Below, in pieces: positions 33,380 through 45,873 of a DNA stretch of 64,000 nt. The stretch's first letter is position 1, and each line of letters opens with the position of its first letter. The notes below the pieces were generated by a model. The model did no database searches and was not told the origin of the DNA. It was given only the letters and a program-made list of their open reading frames with translations. The translations under genes were made by a program, and so were the position numbers. The stretch comes from Alopecurus myosuroides (Eukaryota > Streptophyta > Magnoliopsida > Poales > Poaceae). The DNA lies in the NCBI GenBank assembly GCA_028641055.1, contig CM054060.1:293990660-294054659 (forward strand). The letters run 5' to 3'.

Positions 33380-35786
33380 TGTCCCAATTGTATATTTAGT
33401 TTGCCCGTGGTAGGCTTCTCATGCTCAAAGTCAACTTTTTCGTCTACCCCTTCCACCGGCGTCGGAAGGGGGTGTCCCAATGGGATATTTTGTTTGGTTG
33501 TGTTAGGGTAGGCCATAGGTACATGGAGAACTAATATCTACCACTAATCTGATAATACATTCGCTCAGGTTCGTCTGAAGGGGGAGTTTGGAGATGTAGG
33601 GGAAGAACCCTTCCTCTGTACAAGTGATGTCGATGAAACCGGTCACACATCTTATTAGGATCTTGTATCTCTCTCCGCCTCCAAACACACTTGTGTAGAA
33701 ATTATTGGACCCCATCTAGGTTTTCTAGGGATTCCTATGCTCCGGAGCCCCCGCTTCAGCGAAACTCTGACATGTTGACCGAAAAGTCAACTTGTTCGTC
33801 TATCCTTTCCACCAGCGTCGGAAGGGGGTGTCCTAATGTAACATTTTGTTTGAGATTGTTAGGGTAGGCTATAGGTAGATGGAAAACTAATATCTACCAC
33901 ATGTTCTCATAGTATTCCCTCGGGTTCATCCGAAGGGGGAGTTTCAAGCTCTAAGTAGTCCTGGAACCTGCGAGAGAGAATCTGACGCCGGTGAAGCCCT
34001 AACACAAAGAGTGAGGGAAACTTGGGAATACAAGGCCATGCCACACTATAACACACATGGTATGCCAAACCCTTGGTTTGGGTGGGATTCAAACGCTCTG
34101 GAACCCCTCTCCGGAAAAACCCTAGGCCTGTTGGAGAAAAAGATGAATCTGTCGTTCTGGCCCCTCTACGTGAGCCGGAAGGGGATATCAAAGTGGAAGT
34201 GATTGCTTGGTTGTGTTAGGTTAGGCCCAAGGAACACTCAAGAAAATGGTAGGGCCCACCTCTTGGCAAGATTCCCCACGTTCCGTCGGATCCGGGAGTT
34301 TCGGGCTCTGAGTAGTCCTAGAACCCGAGAGAGAGAATCTGACGCTGGTGAAGCCCTAACACAAAGAGTGAGGGAATCTTGTGCATCCAAGACCCATTAC
34401 ACACTATAACAAACATATTATGTGATAACATAGGCTTGGGTGGGATTAAGACGCTCCCGAGCTCCTCTCCGGAGAAACCCTAGGCCTGTTGGAGAAAAGG
34501 ACAGAACTGCCGATTTAGCCCCTCTACGTGAGCCGGATGGGGGTAGCAAAGTGGAACTAATTGCTTGAATGTGTTAGTTTAGGCCCAAGGAACACCCAAT
34601 ACAATGTAGGTCCCACCTCTTGGCAAGATTCACCCCGTTACGTCAGATCCGGGAGTTTCGGGCTCTGAGTAGCCATGGAACCGGCGAGAGAGAATCCGAC
34701 GCTGGTGAAGCCTTAACACAAAGAGTGAGGAAATCTTGGTAATCGAAGACACATGCCACACTATAAGACACATGGTATGGCATACCCTAGGCTTGGGTGG
34801 GATTCAGACGCTCTGAAGCTCCTCTCCGGAGAAACCCTAGACCTGCTATAGAAAAGGACGAAACTGCCATTCTGGACCCTCTACGTGAGTCGGAAGGGGG
34901 CAGCAAAGTGTCACTAATTGCTTGGTTGTTTTAGGTTAGGCCCAAGGAACACCCAATACTATGGTAGGGCCCAGCTCTTGGAAAGATCCCCCCTTTTCCG
35001 TCAGATCCGGGAGTTTCGGGCTCTGAGTAGCACTCGAACCGGCGAGAGAGAATCTGACGCCCGTGAAGCCTTAACACAAAGAGTGAGGGAATCTTGGGCA
35101 TCCAATACCCATGCCACGATCCAACAAACATGTTATGTGATACCCTAGGCTTGGGTGGGATTAAGACACACGGGAGCTCCTCTCCGGAGAAACCCTAGGC
35201 CCGTTGGAGAAAAGGACGAAATTGCTGATCTGGCCCCTCTACTTAAGCGGGAAGGGGGTAGCAAAGTGGAAATAATTGCTTGAATGTGTTAGTTTAGGCC
35301 CAAGGAACACCCAATACAATGTAGGGCCCACCTCTTGGCAAGATTCCCCCCGTTCCGTCAGATCCAGGAGTTTCGGGCTCTGAGTATAGCCCAAACCCCG
35401 CGAGAGAGAATCCGAAGCCAGTGAAGCCATAACACAAAGATTGAGGCAATCTTGGTCATAGAAGACACATGCCACACTATAAGACACATGGCATGGAATA
35501 CCCTAGGCTTGGGTGGGATTCAGACGCTCCGAAGCTCCTCTCCGGAGATACCCTAGACCCGCTATAGAAAAGGACGGAACTATCGTTATGGACCCTCTAC
35601 GTGACCCGGAAAGGGGTAGCAAAGTGGAACTAATTGCTTGGTTGTGTTAGGTTAGGCCCACGGAACACCCAAGACAATGGTAGGGCCCCACCTCTTGGCA
35701 AGCTTCCCCCTCTTCTACGTCAGTTCCAGGAGTTTCGGGCTATCAGTAGTCCTGGAAACCACGAGAGAGAATCCGACGGTGGTGAA
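33380..35786. repeat. Roughly 358-bp satellite array, left part
   Basis: The anchor aattgctt(g)gttgtgttagg recurs at about 34200, 34558, 34915, 35272 and 35631, spacings of 357-359 bp. Two degenerate copies precede it (agtcaact...cgtcggaagggggtgtcc near 33427 and 33781). Copies 34558 and 35272 share cttgaatgtgttagtttagg and a cgat(t/c)t(a/g)gcc variant that copies 34200, 34915 and 35631 lack, so the array is built of dimers of about 715 bp. Short open frames in each unit are by-products. Confidence 0.88.
35782..35786. repeat. Left target-site duplication of the solo LTR (gtgaa)
   Basis: gtgaa at 35782-35786 recurs at 40275-40279, and joining the two restores the satellite unit (ggtgaa then cc(a)taacaca). 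Confidence 0.9.
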
Positions 35787-38700
35787 TGTAAAATCCCAAA
35801 TTTTGCTAACAAAAGGGTGTGTGGTGTTGTGTTCATCTCATACATGCATGAAAAATTTGAACAAGAGTTGAATTTGAATTTTTATTAAAACTTTCCCAAA
35901 AATCACTTAAAGTGGTCACTTACAATTTGAGTTCAAAACATTTTCAAGTTGAGAAAACCTTTACATTGTGAGATTGTAAATTTCACAAGGTCTCCAAAAA
36001 TAATTTTTTTAAAATTTAGAACTTGAAAAAAGGACCCCAATCTTTCAAGTTTAGTTGCTGTTTTGGGGCAGAAAAGGGCTAATTTGTAATTCTGGAAACT
36101 CTGGGGGGGGGGGGGGTTTCAGAAAACCTTCTTTGTCTTCTACCTCCGGACGGCAAGCAGCTCGGTGGCACTGCTCCCGCCGTCGATCCCGCGAGGGGAT
36201 CCCCGCCGCTGCCGCTGCCGCTTCCTGAGAGGGAGGATAAGGCCTCCACACTCTCCCCCCTCGAGCCCCCTCCCTTCCCTTCTCCTCCCGGGAAATCAAA
36301 CCCTAACCTAACAGTGATGGCCGCCGGTCGTCGTCGCTGTTCTGGCTGTTCCCGAGCTCCCTCGAGCGCACCAAGGTCGCCGTGGTCGTCTTCTCTCCTC
36401 CTTAGGCCAAGGAATCGAGCCGAGGAGCTCTTAACCGCCGCCGCCGTTCGCATCTTCCCCGGCTCCGGCCGCCGCGTCCACGGGAGATTCTGGCCGCCGC
36501 CGTCCATGGCCTACCTCCTCGAGCCCTCCTAGAACATCAGGGTGAGCTCTTCTCCCTGCCAACCCCTCCCCCTCGCTGTTTGGTGCCTTCTTTCGCGTCC
36601 CCGCCGTCGACCGTGCCGGCCCGCAGCAGATGCTCATCGCTGGTCATGCTCCGGTGGCGCAAAAGCAGCGGCGTCACCACCCTCGTGATCGCCTTGCTTC
36701 CCTCTCGCCCGCTAGCCCCTCCATTCCGCCAATTCCACGCTGAATCGCGCGATTGCACCGCGGAAGTGCAGCACTGGCCATTGATGACGTCACCTGGACG
36801 TCATGACGACGTCATAATCCTGTTTTTTCTTTTTTCCAGAAAATGGTTATTAATTACAGAAAATGAATTAAATTTAGAATATTAATAACTTCTGTTTTTT
36901 AATTAAGAAAAATAAAATTGAGGTACCAAAATGATCATAAAAATATTCTCTATCCAAATAGGGGTGTGCTAGGCGTAGGTCGCCCTAGAATTGCTAATTC
37001 TAGGTCCCCTCGTGAGCCCTTAGATCTTCATCCGATGGCTCAAAACAGCACAAACCCAGTTTTACATTTTAGCCCCCCTGCTTTTCGCATATAGAACCCA
37101 CACTCCACAATAGCCCACTTAAAACGAAAAGGTATATTGTGTTGCCCCCGGTCATCTCGATAATTATAGTAAATCTTCCATTGCAACAATTTCACTTGTG
37201 TCGCAACAAAAACTATCGCTCCGTGTGCAAAAAAAAGTATTGCAACAAAAATTTCCAAATCTTTTTCAAAGAATAAGTAATGTTACAAATAATAGGTAAA
37301 CAATATGTTATTGCGTTGCAACAAAAAAGTTACAACAATTCAACAAAAATCACAACCTATTACAACAAAAAATTATTTGCACCAAATAGAAAAGTTGGTA
37401 AGCAACAAAATAATTTGTCACTGTTTCGGTTGCAACAAAAATCATCACCTATTTCAACAAAAAGGTAAATCGATAGCAACAAAAAAATTACATATTTACA
37501 ACATGTGAATGAGCGCATAAACATATCATTCCAAAATGAATTACAAATACACATGTATTTGTCTAGAAAAACATCTAGAAAAAAACATTGCAACATCTTG
37601 TTTGTGCATTCTCAACAAAATATGGGCAAAACAGTTACAAAAATTTAGTACGTACGCAACATTGGGCGAACACGGTGAAAAAACTTAGTGTTATATGTGG
37701 CTGCTCCTAATTATCATGGTGAGTTGTTTGCACACAAAATTGGGGCTAAAATCTAAATTAGACGTAGTTGGGCCAGACAGGCATAAGTAAAAAGCCCAAA
37801 ACACTTCCGATCGCAGCTCGCGCAGGAGCGACCAACGCGAGGGCGCGCTAGGTCGCCCTAGCGGAAACATTTTCCATCCAAATATGTCATTTTCAATCAT
37901 GTTTGAGAAGGTTAAAAATGACCATTATTTTAATGTTATTTAATTCATCTAAAATAGAAAAATAAGTTTTAATTCAATAAAATTAGAAAATTAAAAGTTA
38001 TATATCAAAATGCTCAGAATAACAAATGCAACCTAGTTATGGTGTTTTCAAACCCATTTGAGCACTTTAAATTGTACTCACTTCATAATCACCCGAATTG
38101 CCCCTCTGGGGTCTATTTTCGGGATATTTTCAGTAAAAATGCATAACTGGCATATGAACCCTAGCAACCCATCGAACATGTTTAGGGATTTATTTCAGTG
38201 CACTAACTTGCTCATGCATACATGTTCTGCATTGCATCGATGCCATGTGTTGATTGTTGTTCTTCGTGTTTCGGTGTTTGTCCCCCTCGTTAGAACGTGA
38301 CTCCGAAGAGAAGGCCAGCAAATCCAATGGCGAATACTTGACCTTAACCGACAAGTCAAGCACTTATTCCTGAAGCCTCTATCTGGTTTGCTTATAACCA
38401 AGGAAAGCATAACCTCTTATCTTCTCATATATGCTTGCGAACAACATTTGAACCTCGTACTTTGCATTTGATTCCAAAGTATTTGATGTCAGTAGATATA
38501 GTTCACCTATATACTGCATTGCCTCAATATCCTGATCCACTGCTCCTAGCCGCCATAGATTTGCTTGTGCGCATCGCCAGAGCCTCGTATCTGCTTTGCT
38601 TAGCTTTACATGTTTGTTACCTCTGCTCCATCCGGTTGATGAATTAGAGCTGCGATAACCTAGTATGATATGATGACGTGGTGAGATGAGCATTGTGTGG

Positions 38701-40274
38701 ATAACTTGACTAAGGCTGGTATGGGAGGCCACTTGGGAAGTGGTTGTTCGTCCTATACTCGCCAACCCTAGGATTAAGGTCTCGAGCGGAAGCCAAGACT
38801 AAGCGTGCAACCACACGCGAGGTCTAAGTAACCGCACTCGACCAACTAACTTGTTTGGACAGATCCATGAGTCACGTAGTTTGAGATTTCCATTTGGCAA
38901 CGCAAATAAAACCTTTTAAACGGTTTTGAGAACAAAATGCTCCTCTAGGGCGTGACCGGGGCCTAGTGATGGACGTACACGGATCTTGACCCCGCCTCAC
39001 AGAGACAGGTGCCGTCAGGAGGATGGCCAACTCCCTGTTGACGGGGTGGCCCTGTCTTGGATTGACTCATGGATAGGGTCGGGTAAGGTAAAGGTCGTGG
39101 CCAGCCACCCTTTGACGTGTTCCATGGAAGAGCGTGCATGTGGCGCTAAGAGTCGGATGGTACGTGTGGGTAAAGTGTACATCCCTGCAGGGCAATCTTT
39201 TCGAAAAGCCGTGTCAACGGTTAAGGACGACTTGGTGAATGCAAAGACCATAGTAACTTGAACGTGGCGTAAAATATGTTGACAAAGCATGGAGACAATG
39301 TTTGAAGGATGCCTCCTCGGAGATGCCGAGAGGGGTGATCCTTGTAGCATGTGAGATGTTGGGAATTGATGTTGGTGGTTGAAAAGATGATGATTACAGT
39401 AGTGAGTTTCTCATCTATTTTGAAAACCTTCTATGAGAAGTGCGATTCCTCCTCGATTTGGAAAATAAAGATTGCTTTACGCAAATCAACCTTCGTAAAA
39501 CCCTTTACGAAACCAGCAGATATATAATAGGTTAACTAAGTCTTGTTGAGTACCTCCCGTACTCAGGTTTGCTTAATTTTGGTTCAGGTGAAGTTTCCAC
39601 TCCAGTGGTGGTGTTTCCGACGTGGACATCGATGAGTAGTTTGGGGTTCCTAGGTAGCATCCTGGAATCTATGGGCTGGGACGACACCTTATGTTGCGGC
39701 CTCTTAGGCCTTTTTGGTTCTTGTTGACTACAAACATATCTTGCCTTCCGTTGTCTGATGTAATGTTGGGTCATGTGACCTTTGTTTGTAAATCTATACT
39801 CTAGTAACACCTGTTTAATAAAGCTTCATGTCTAGAGTGCTGCTTTGATCGGTTGTTGGTTTCGAGCTCATTGTTATACAATGTTGGCTATGCCTGCATA
39901 GTTGTCGCAGTCGAGGGGTTGTGGAGCCGATGATCCATGTCCGAGCCTGCCTGCCGGTGTGATTCGGCCTAGAGCGAGGTAACCCAGTAACCCTCGATTG
40001 TTGTTGCACTTTCTAGACACATAGCAGCTCTGTATAGCTTTGGTCCCGTTTCCTTCAGTTTCATTTGATTCGTGGACGCTTTGACATGCATAGTTGGTTA
40101 TGACTAGCGTGGACACAAGGAGTAGTAGTACCGTGGTGATCCGGCCTGCGTGCCGATGAATCCGGTATGCCTGCCGTCGTTTGTTACAGCCGGGGCTGGT
40201 AACCCTTAAGCCTTGTGGATCCATGTCTAGGAGCACATAAAAGTATGTATATCTCTGGGTCCTGGGTCGTGACA
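35787..40274 (+). mobile_element. Solo LTR (4.49 kb) of a gypsy element related to Tekay-type LTRs
   Basis: It begins tgtaaaatccc and ends gtcgtgaca, with a 5-bp duplication and no internal retrotransposon sequence, the mark of LTR-LTR recombination. Shared stretches with the Tekay-type LTR (tgcagggcaatcttttcgaaaagccgtg near 39184; gcctcttaggcc at about 39700) show kinship but a different family. It has the same plan: AT-rich start, GC-rich island (36120-36780), exon-like pieces near 38296 and 39620. It includes a 14-base G run at 36103-36116. The Mutator-type MITE at 36961 lies inside it. Confidence 0.88.
36961..37875. mobile_element. Mutator-type MITE (915 bp) inside the solo LTR
   Basis: A 9-bp duplication, atccaaata, flanks it (36952-36960 and 37876-37884), the length typical of Mutator-like elements. 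The ends are imperfectly inverted around gctaggcgtaggtcg on the left and cgctaggtcgccctagcg on the right. The interior is AT-rich with many caacaaaaa repeats (about 37180-37640) and has no transposase. Confidence 0.78.
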
Positions 40275-42190
40275 GTGAATCCATAACACAGAGAGTGAGG
40301 GAATATTGGGCATCCAAGACCCATGCCACACTCTAACACACATGGTATGGCATACTCTAGGCTTGGATGGGATTCAGACGCTCTAGAGCTCCTCTCCGGA
40401 GAAACCCTAGGCCCGTTGGAGAAAAAAGGACGGAACTGCTGTTCTGGACCCTCTACATGAGCCAAGGGGGTAGCAAAGTGGAACTAATTGCTCGGTTGTG
40501 TTAGGTTAGGCCCAAGTAACAACCAAGACAATGGTAGGGCCCACCTATTGGCAAGATTTCCTCCGTTCCGTCAGATCCGGGAGTTTTGGGCTGTGAGTAG
40601 TCCTCGAACCCACGAGAGAGAATCCGACGCCGGTGAAGCCATAACACAAAGAATGAGGGAATATTGGGCATCCATGACCCATGCCACACTCTAACACACA
40701 TGGTATGGCATACCCTAGGTTTGGGTGGGATTAAGACGCTCTGGAGCTCCTCTCCGGAGAAACCCTAGGCCCGTTGGAAAAAGGACGAAACTGCCATTCT
40801 GGACCCTCTACATGAGCCGGAAGGGGTAGCAAAGTGTAACAAATTGCTTGGTTGTATTTTGTTAGGCCCAAGGAACACCCAAGAAAATGGTAGGGACCAC
40901 CTCTTGGAAACATCCCCCCCGTTCTCCGTCAGATCCGGGAGTTTTGGTCCGTGAGTAGTCCTGCAACAACTAGAGAGAATCTGACGCCGGTGAATCCCTA
41001 ACGCAAAGAGTGAGGGATCTTGGGCTTCCAAGAACCATGCCACACATTCTAACAAACATGTTACGTGATACACTAGGATTGGGTGGGAGTAAGACGCTCT
41101 GGAGCTCCTCTCCGGAGAAACCCTAGGCCCGTTGGAGAAAAGGACGGAACTGCCGATCTGGCCCCTCTACGTGAGCCAGAAGGGGGTAGCAAAGTGGAAC
41201 TAATTGGTTGGTTGTGTTAGGTTAGACCCAAGGAACACCCAAGACAACGTTGGGTCCCACCTCTTGGCAAGATTCCCCCGTTTCGTTAGATCTAGGAGTT
41301 TCGGGCTCTGAGTAGCATTGGAACCCGCGGGAGAGAATCCGACGCCGGTGAAGCCATAACACAAAGAGTGAGGTAATATTGGGCATCCAAGACCCATGCC
41401 ACACTCTAACACACATTATATGGCATACCCCAGGTTTGGGTGGGATTCACACGCTCCGGAGCCTCTCTCCGAAGAAACCCTAGGCCCGCTGGAGAAAAGG
41501 ACGAAACTATCGTTCTGGACCGTCTACATGAGCCGGAAAGGTGGTAGAAAAGTGGAACTAATTGCTCGGTTGTGTTCTATTAGGCACAAGGAACACCCAA
41601 GACAATGGCAGGGCCCACCTATTGGCAACATTCCCCCTGTTCCTTCAGAACCAGGAGTTTCGGGCTCTGAGTAGTCTTGGAACCCATTAGAGAGAATCCG
41701 ACGCCGGTGAGCCCTAACACAAAGAGTGAGGGAATCTTGGGCATCCAAGGCTCATGCCACACTCTAACACACATGGTATGGCAAACCCTTATTTTGGGTG
41801 GGATTCAGACGGTCCGGAGTTGTTATAGTATTCCCTCGGGATCGTCCGAAGGGGGAGGGGGTTAAGGTGTACGTATAGATCCTTCCTACATATATAGCAA
41901 GCGATGCGGGTGAAACCGGTCACACATCAGGTTTGGATCTTGGCTCTCTTCACCTCTTAGCACACTTGTATGGACATGATTTTACTCCATATAGGCTTAG
42001 GAAGGATTCCTACTCCGGAGCCCCCTCTTCAACGAAACTCTAGCATGTGTTGATCGAAACTTTTCTGTTTACCTCTTCAACTGGCATCAATAAGGGGGTT
42101 GACCAATGGATTTATTTCCTCACTTTGTTGGGGCATGCCGTACATACATAGAAAACCAAAATCTAGCACATGTTCTAACAAGAATTGGAG
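40275..42190. repeat. Roughly 358-bp satellite array, right part
   Basis: Units continue in register after the solo LTR, with the anchor at about 40484, 40842, 41201 and 41558. The right edge (41825-42190) is diverged and resembles the left edge (33640-33940), including gaaaccggtcacacatc. Together with the left part there are about a dozen units. Confidence 0.85.
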
Positions 42191-42387
42191 CCCGTAGTGT
42201 AGATTTTGTGTTGAAAATGGGTCAAATTGAGACTAAAACAGGATTGAACACCAAATTCCCCATTCTCTCATCTGCCCAGCTCGCAGACTGAAACAGGATC
42301 GAACCCCAAATTCCCCATTCTTCCCCACCGAATCCATAGATCACACACGGCTATTCGCTATCTCCTTCATTGACGGCTGCCCGCCAC

Positions 42388-43227
42388 ATGTTCCCGGAGG
42401 AGATGTTCCGGACTGGGGAGCCCACACTACGGCCGACTCAAGGCCGTTGCGTGCTCACCCGCTCGCGCGCAATGGAGAAGCTCGAGGAGAAGTGGCACGG
42501 CCACGCGCTTGAGGTCACCGTGGGAGGGCGTCGCCCTCCTTTGTCACCCGATGAAGTCCTGGCTGCGCTGGTCGCGCAATGCGCTGTCACCTATAGGAAG
42601 GTGAAGGTGGATGTTAGCGCGCCGCCGGTGGACTTTCTCATTCGATTCTGTTCCGAGTTGGACTGCACCGCCGTGTTACATCTGTCCCGGCGCGTCGTCG
42701 CGGGTGAGATGCCGCTCACATTTATTCGTTGGTGCCGTAGTAGCGGTGCTGAGCGATCTAAGCTACCGTATCTGACGAAGCTCACCTTCGAGCGGTTACC
42801 GCGGGGGGCATGGGAGCCCGTTGCGGTGCGGCAGTTCGTCAACCATCTTGGCGGTGATCTGGTGCAGATGCATGTCCGGTGGACAGCTGGTTACTATCGG
42901 TAGAGGGCTGGATGAAGCAGCCGAGCGCAGTCCTGAAGACCTACATTGTGGAGATGCCAGAGTCGTACATGCCGGCCACAATGCGCACCCCGACCTTGAT
43001 GAGGACATTGGAGCACACTGTCCTCATCCATGTCTCGGAGGTCATGGACCCTGGCCCAGTAGTCTCGGACACTCCACTGTGGGACGACGACAAGGTCGAC
43101 ACCACACGCACGCACCAGTTCCCATTCTTCGGTGCGTGTGTGGATGGAAGTGGCCCTCCTCAGGTGAGGGACGGTGGCCACTGTTTCGGTGGGCACAACG
43201 GCAACGGATCTGCTGGAGGAGAATGAT
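42388..43227 (+). pseudogene. DUF4283-like grass gene fragment, frameshifted
   Basis: An ATG at 42388 opens a frame to a tag at 42901-42903, and the same protein continues in another frame from about 42870 (SWLLSVEGWMKQ) to 43227, so a frameshift lies in 42860-42890. The layout (LTRSRAMEKLEEKW, PPVDFLIRFCSELD, FERLPRGAWEPVAVRQFVNH) resembles the large grass family of DUF4283-type hypothetical proteins often found in or near transposons. The segment has coding-like GC. It was probably captured by the CACTA or by an ancestor. Family assignment is by memory and moderate. Confidence 0.5.
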
Positions 43228-43348
43228 CTGCTGACTGAAGAAGAATGGGCTGCTGTTTGAACTGCTATCTGAAGATATCATTTGTCTTATGTTGCAGCTG
43301 CTATCTGTTGGGAGTCTGGATTGTGTGTTGTATCGTGCATCTCTAGCC

Positions 43349-43495
43349 AGTTTGAAAATGTTTGACTTATGTTGCGACTATTATCTGTTGTAATATGTCA
43401 GTTTGATCTCTAGTCAGTTTGAAAATGTTTGACTTATGTTGAGACTATTATCTGTTGTAATATGTCAGTTTGATCTCTAGTCAGTTTGAAAATGT
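43349..43495. repeat. Tandem repeat, about 68-bp unit
   Basis: gtcagtttgaaaatgtttgacttatgttg(c/a)gactattatctgttgtaatat-type units occur in two full copies and part of a third, directly downstream of the DUF4283-like fragment. Confidence 0.7.
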
Positions 43496-43862
43496 TCGAG
43501 TTTGTTGTTGAATTTGAGTTGAATCTTAGACTCCTAATGTTTGACCAATTAATGTTAATTCATGCCAAAAGAAAAACAGCAGCAATGTATTTCATCTATA
43601 AATCATGGAAACAAATTTCAGGTGCTACATATTGCACAAAATTACATTAATATGTAAAACAAACATATTTTTGGCGCACACAAACCAGAACACAAATAAG
43701 AACACTTATTATCAAGCGCTAAAAATACTTAAACAACTACTTCTTGTGTATCCTTTTGCTCGTGCCCTCGTTGCCGCGGCGGCGGCGTGAAGCTGTACCT
43801 TCGCTCTTGCACCAGGGGCGGATCTTCTCCAGCCATGTTGGACCTAAACTATTTTTCATGTC

Positions 43863-44418
43863 TCAGATCCTTCTGTATAGCTCGTAGGTGACATACCCGT
43901 CCACCGCTGCATAGTTGAGGCTTGTTGGAGCCATCTTCCATTCCCAATATTTGTGCATGTCTGGTGGGTATCCAGACTTCATCTCGAGGTATGAACTGTC
44001 TATGATATTTCCTGCTAGGGTATCCATTCCAATTTTGGATACCCCGAATTCCATCTGGATGTCATGATGGTACTGTAGTGGCAGAAAGAAGTCTGATTGG
44101 GCAAGAGCCTTCTTGTCGCCCTTCGTGTCCACGCTTGCGAACATGATCTATCTACGGCGACCTGCACCAGTGGTACACGAGGACGTGTCTGCGCATGGCG
44201 ATTTGCACGACGGCGACGGCACGGGATTTGTAAGCATGGCTACGTGTGTACTCAAGGTTGAGGCCCAAGAACTTGTGCCTTTCAGGCTGAAGCCATTGCT
44301 CGAAATTGGCCAGGGCAGTATCCAAGACACATTCCTCGTTGGTGTAAATTACCTGCAGCACGGTGCCGCCGTGGAAAGGGACGTCGAGAACCTCTGTGGT
44401 TGGTACGCGATCGTCCAT
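43863..44418 (-). pseudogene. Captured DEDD-family 3'-5' exonuclease fragment
   Basis: The ATG at 44418 (minus strand) starts MDDRVPTTEVLDVPFHGG and runs to HVLVYHWCR, then stops at 44152. Coding resumes in a different frame at 44144 (FASVDTKGDKKAL) and ends YAAVDGYVTYELYRRI with a stop after 43866. The order matches plant WRN/RNase D-like 3'-5' exonuclease-domain proteins: motif I is normally DLE but here reads GLNLEYT, so the first catalytic Asp is Asn; the YxxxD motif III is kept. The middle of the domain appears deleted between the two parts. With the frame break and the lost Asp it should be inactive. It is intron-poor, so it came from one exon or a processed copy. Confidence 0.62.
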
Positions 44419-45325
44419 GGCAAGTCTCCGCCGTGGGCTTGGAAGAAGAGTCGGGGACGATGAAGTATGGATTCGATGGGTTCGGAAGAAGAGCCGGGGA
44501 AGATGATGAACGGAAGGAGCGCAAATGGCAACTGCAAATGGCAACCGCCTACATATCGAAGGCGTGTGTGGAACAAAGGTGTGTGAACCCAAGCGAGTAG
44601 ATGAACGAACGGGAAACTAATGGCAACTGAAAATGAGGCAGAGTGCATATACACGCACGTCACCGTGTATGGCCGTTTGACCTCGCAAATGACCGTTGTG
44701 TTCGCAGGAAGAATCGACAGATAGGTGGCCCTGACTCATTGTGGCCCCATTTGACACTGACTAAATGTCACATCACTCTGTGTTTGACAAAGTCAGCCCA
44801 TGGGAGAGCCATGCTGAGACATGCATGCGCACACGTTAGCAGGCCCAACGGCCCTCGAAATGGCAGTCAGTATAAATGTCCCTCCTGCTTGCATCGCCTC
44901 CCTCCCCCACCATTCCGGCCCCAAATCTAGCAAAAAAAAACCACTTTGCTCCGGCCCCAACGCTTCCTCCTTCTCCCCCAACCTTGAGGCGGTTCCGCGA
45001 GGAATGGAGTATGCCGTCGCATCATCTGCTGCCGGCGCCGAAGGTGCGGCCCACCATGTCGGTTGGACCTCATGTCCGGATCCGATGTAGGGGAATAACG
45101 CCGGCGCGGCATCTGCTGTCGTCGCCACAGGTGCGGCCGGCCATGGAGGTTCGCTGTCATCGCGTCCTCCCGCGGTGGAAGCGCCAGGACTCTCTCCTGT
45201 CCGATCTGGGGGACCCCATGGGGGAGGTACCGACGTTCGAGGAGGTTGTCTCCGACGAGGAGGTTGTCTCCGACGAGTAGTCTGAGGTGCTTCCCTAAAC
45301 AGATATATCTAGCCCTAGTTTAGTA
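44419..45325. other. Possible leader/first-exon DNA of captured genes, unresolved
   Basis: Overlapping open frames on both strands here carry no domain. At 45233-45280 a plus frame ends in a duplicated 18-base segment giving EEVVSDEEVVSDE and a stop; this acidic end could be an exon of the zinc-finger gene that follows, but no good donor was seen. Confidence 0.35.
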
Positions 45326-45873
45326 TTGAAGATCCAATGGTTTGTAGAGACATGCAAGCAAGTTGGATCTGGAGACGGGGATTCTACATATGCAACTGCG
45401 AACCCAGCGCCCCTATTACCCTGCGGTCGGAGCAGTGTAGTTCATAGAAAAAAATACACATTAAGCCTTGTAACTGACTGTTTGCCCGAGCTTGAATCTA
45501 TTACCGGGTCCGCTAATGATTTTAGGTCGTGGATTCTAGAGCTTGTAAAATAGAGCGATTGGTATATGCAAGTTAGGAATTAGCTATACATGGTTTTGAT
45601 GGCATTTTTTCTATCTGCAAGTTCTATTGTCTCGTTCGAATGTGGGCATAAATTCTAGGCTTGTTATTACATATTAAGTCCATTAACTAACTGCATATAT
45701 GTGGTACCATTTATGTTCTGCTTAAATTTTTGTATGCTATTTAAGCAAAGATTGATGTCATTAGTTTATCAATGGCATGGTTATTTGATTTAAACTAGTG
45801 TTAGTACGTGCATTTTAAAAATGACCTAGAATTAGAGTGTGGTGCTAACTTTTGTTTCATTTCTAATTTGAAG

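Noticed and set aside
36103..36116. Run of 14 G
   Set aside because: A single homopolymer in an LTR, possibly length-variable or a sequencing artefact; not a four-tract G-quadruplex array.
36079..36532. Gene-like exon (plus strand ATG at 36316, donor ag|ggtgag near 36540) in the solo LTR
   Set aside because: It lies within an LTR GC island with shadow frames on both strands; the frame ends in a stop before the donor.
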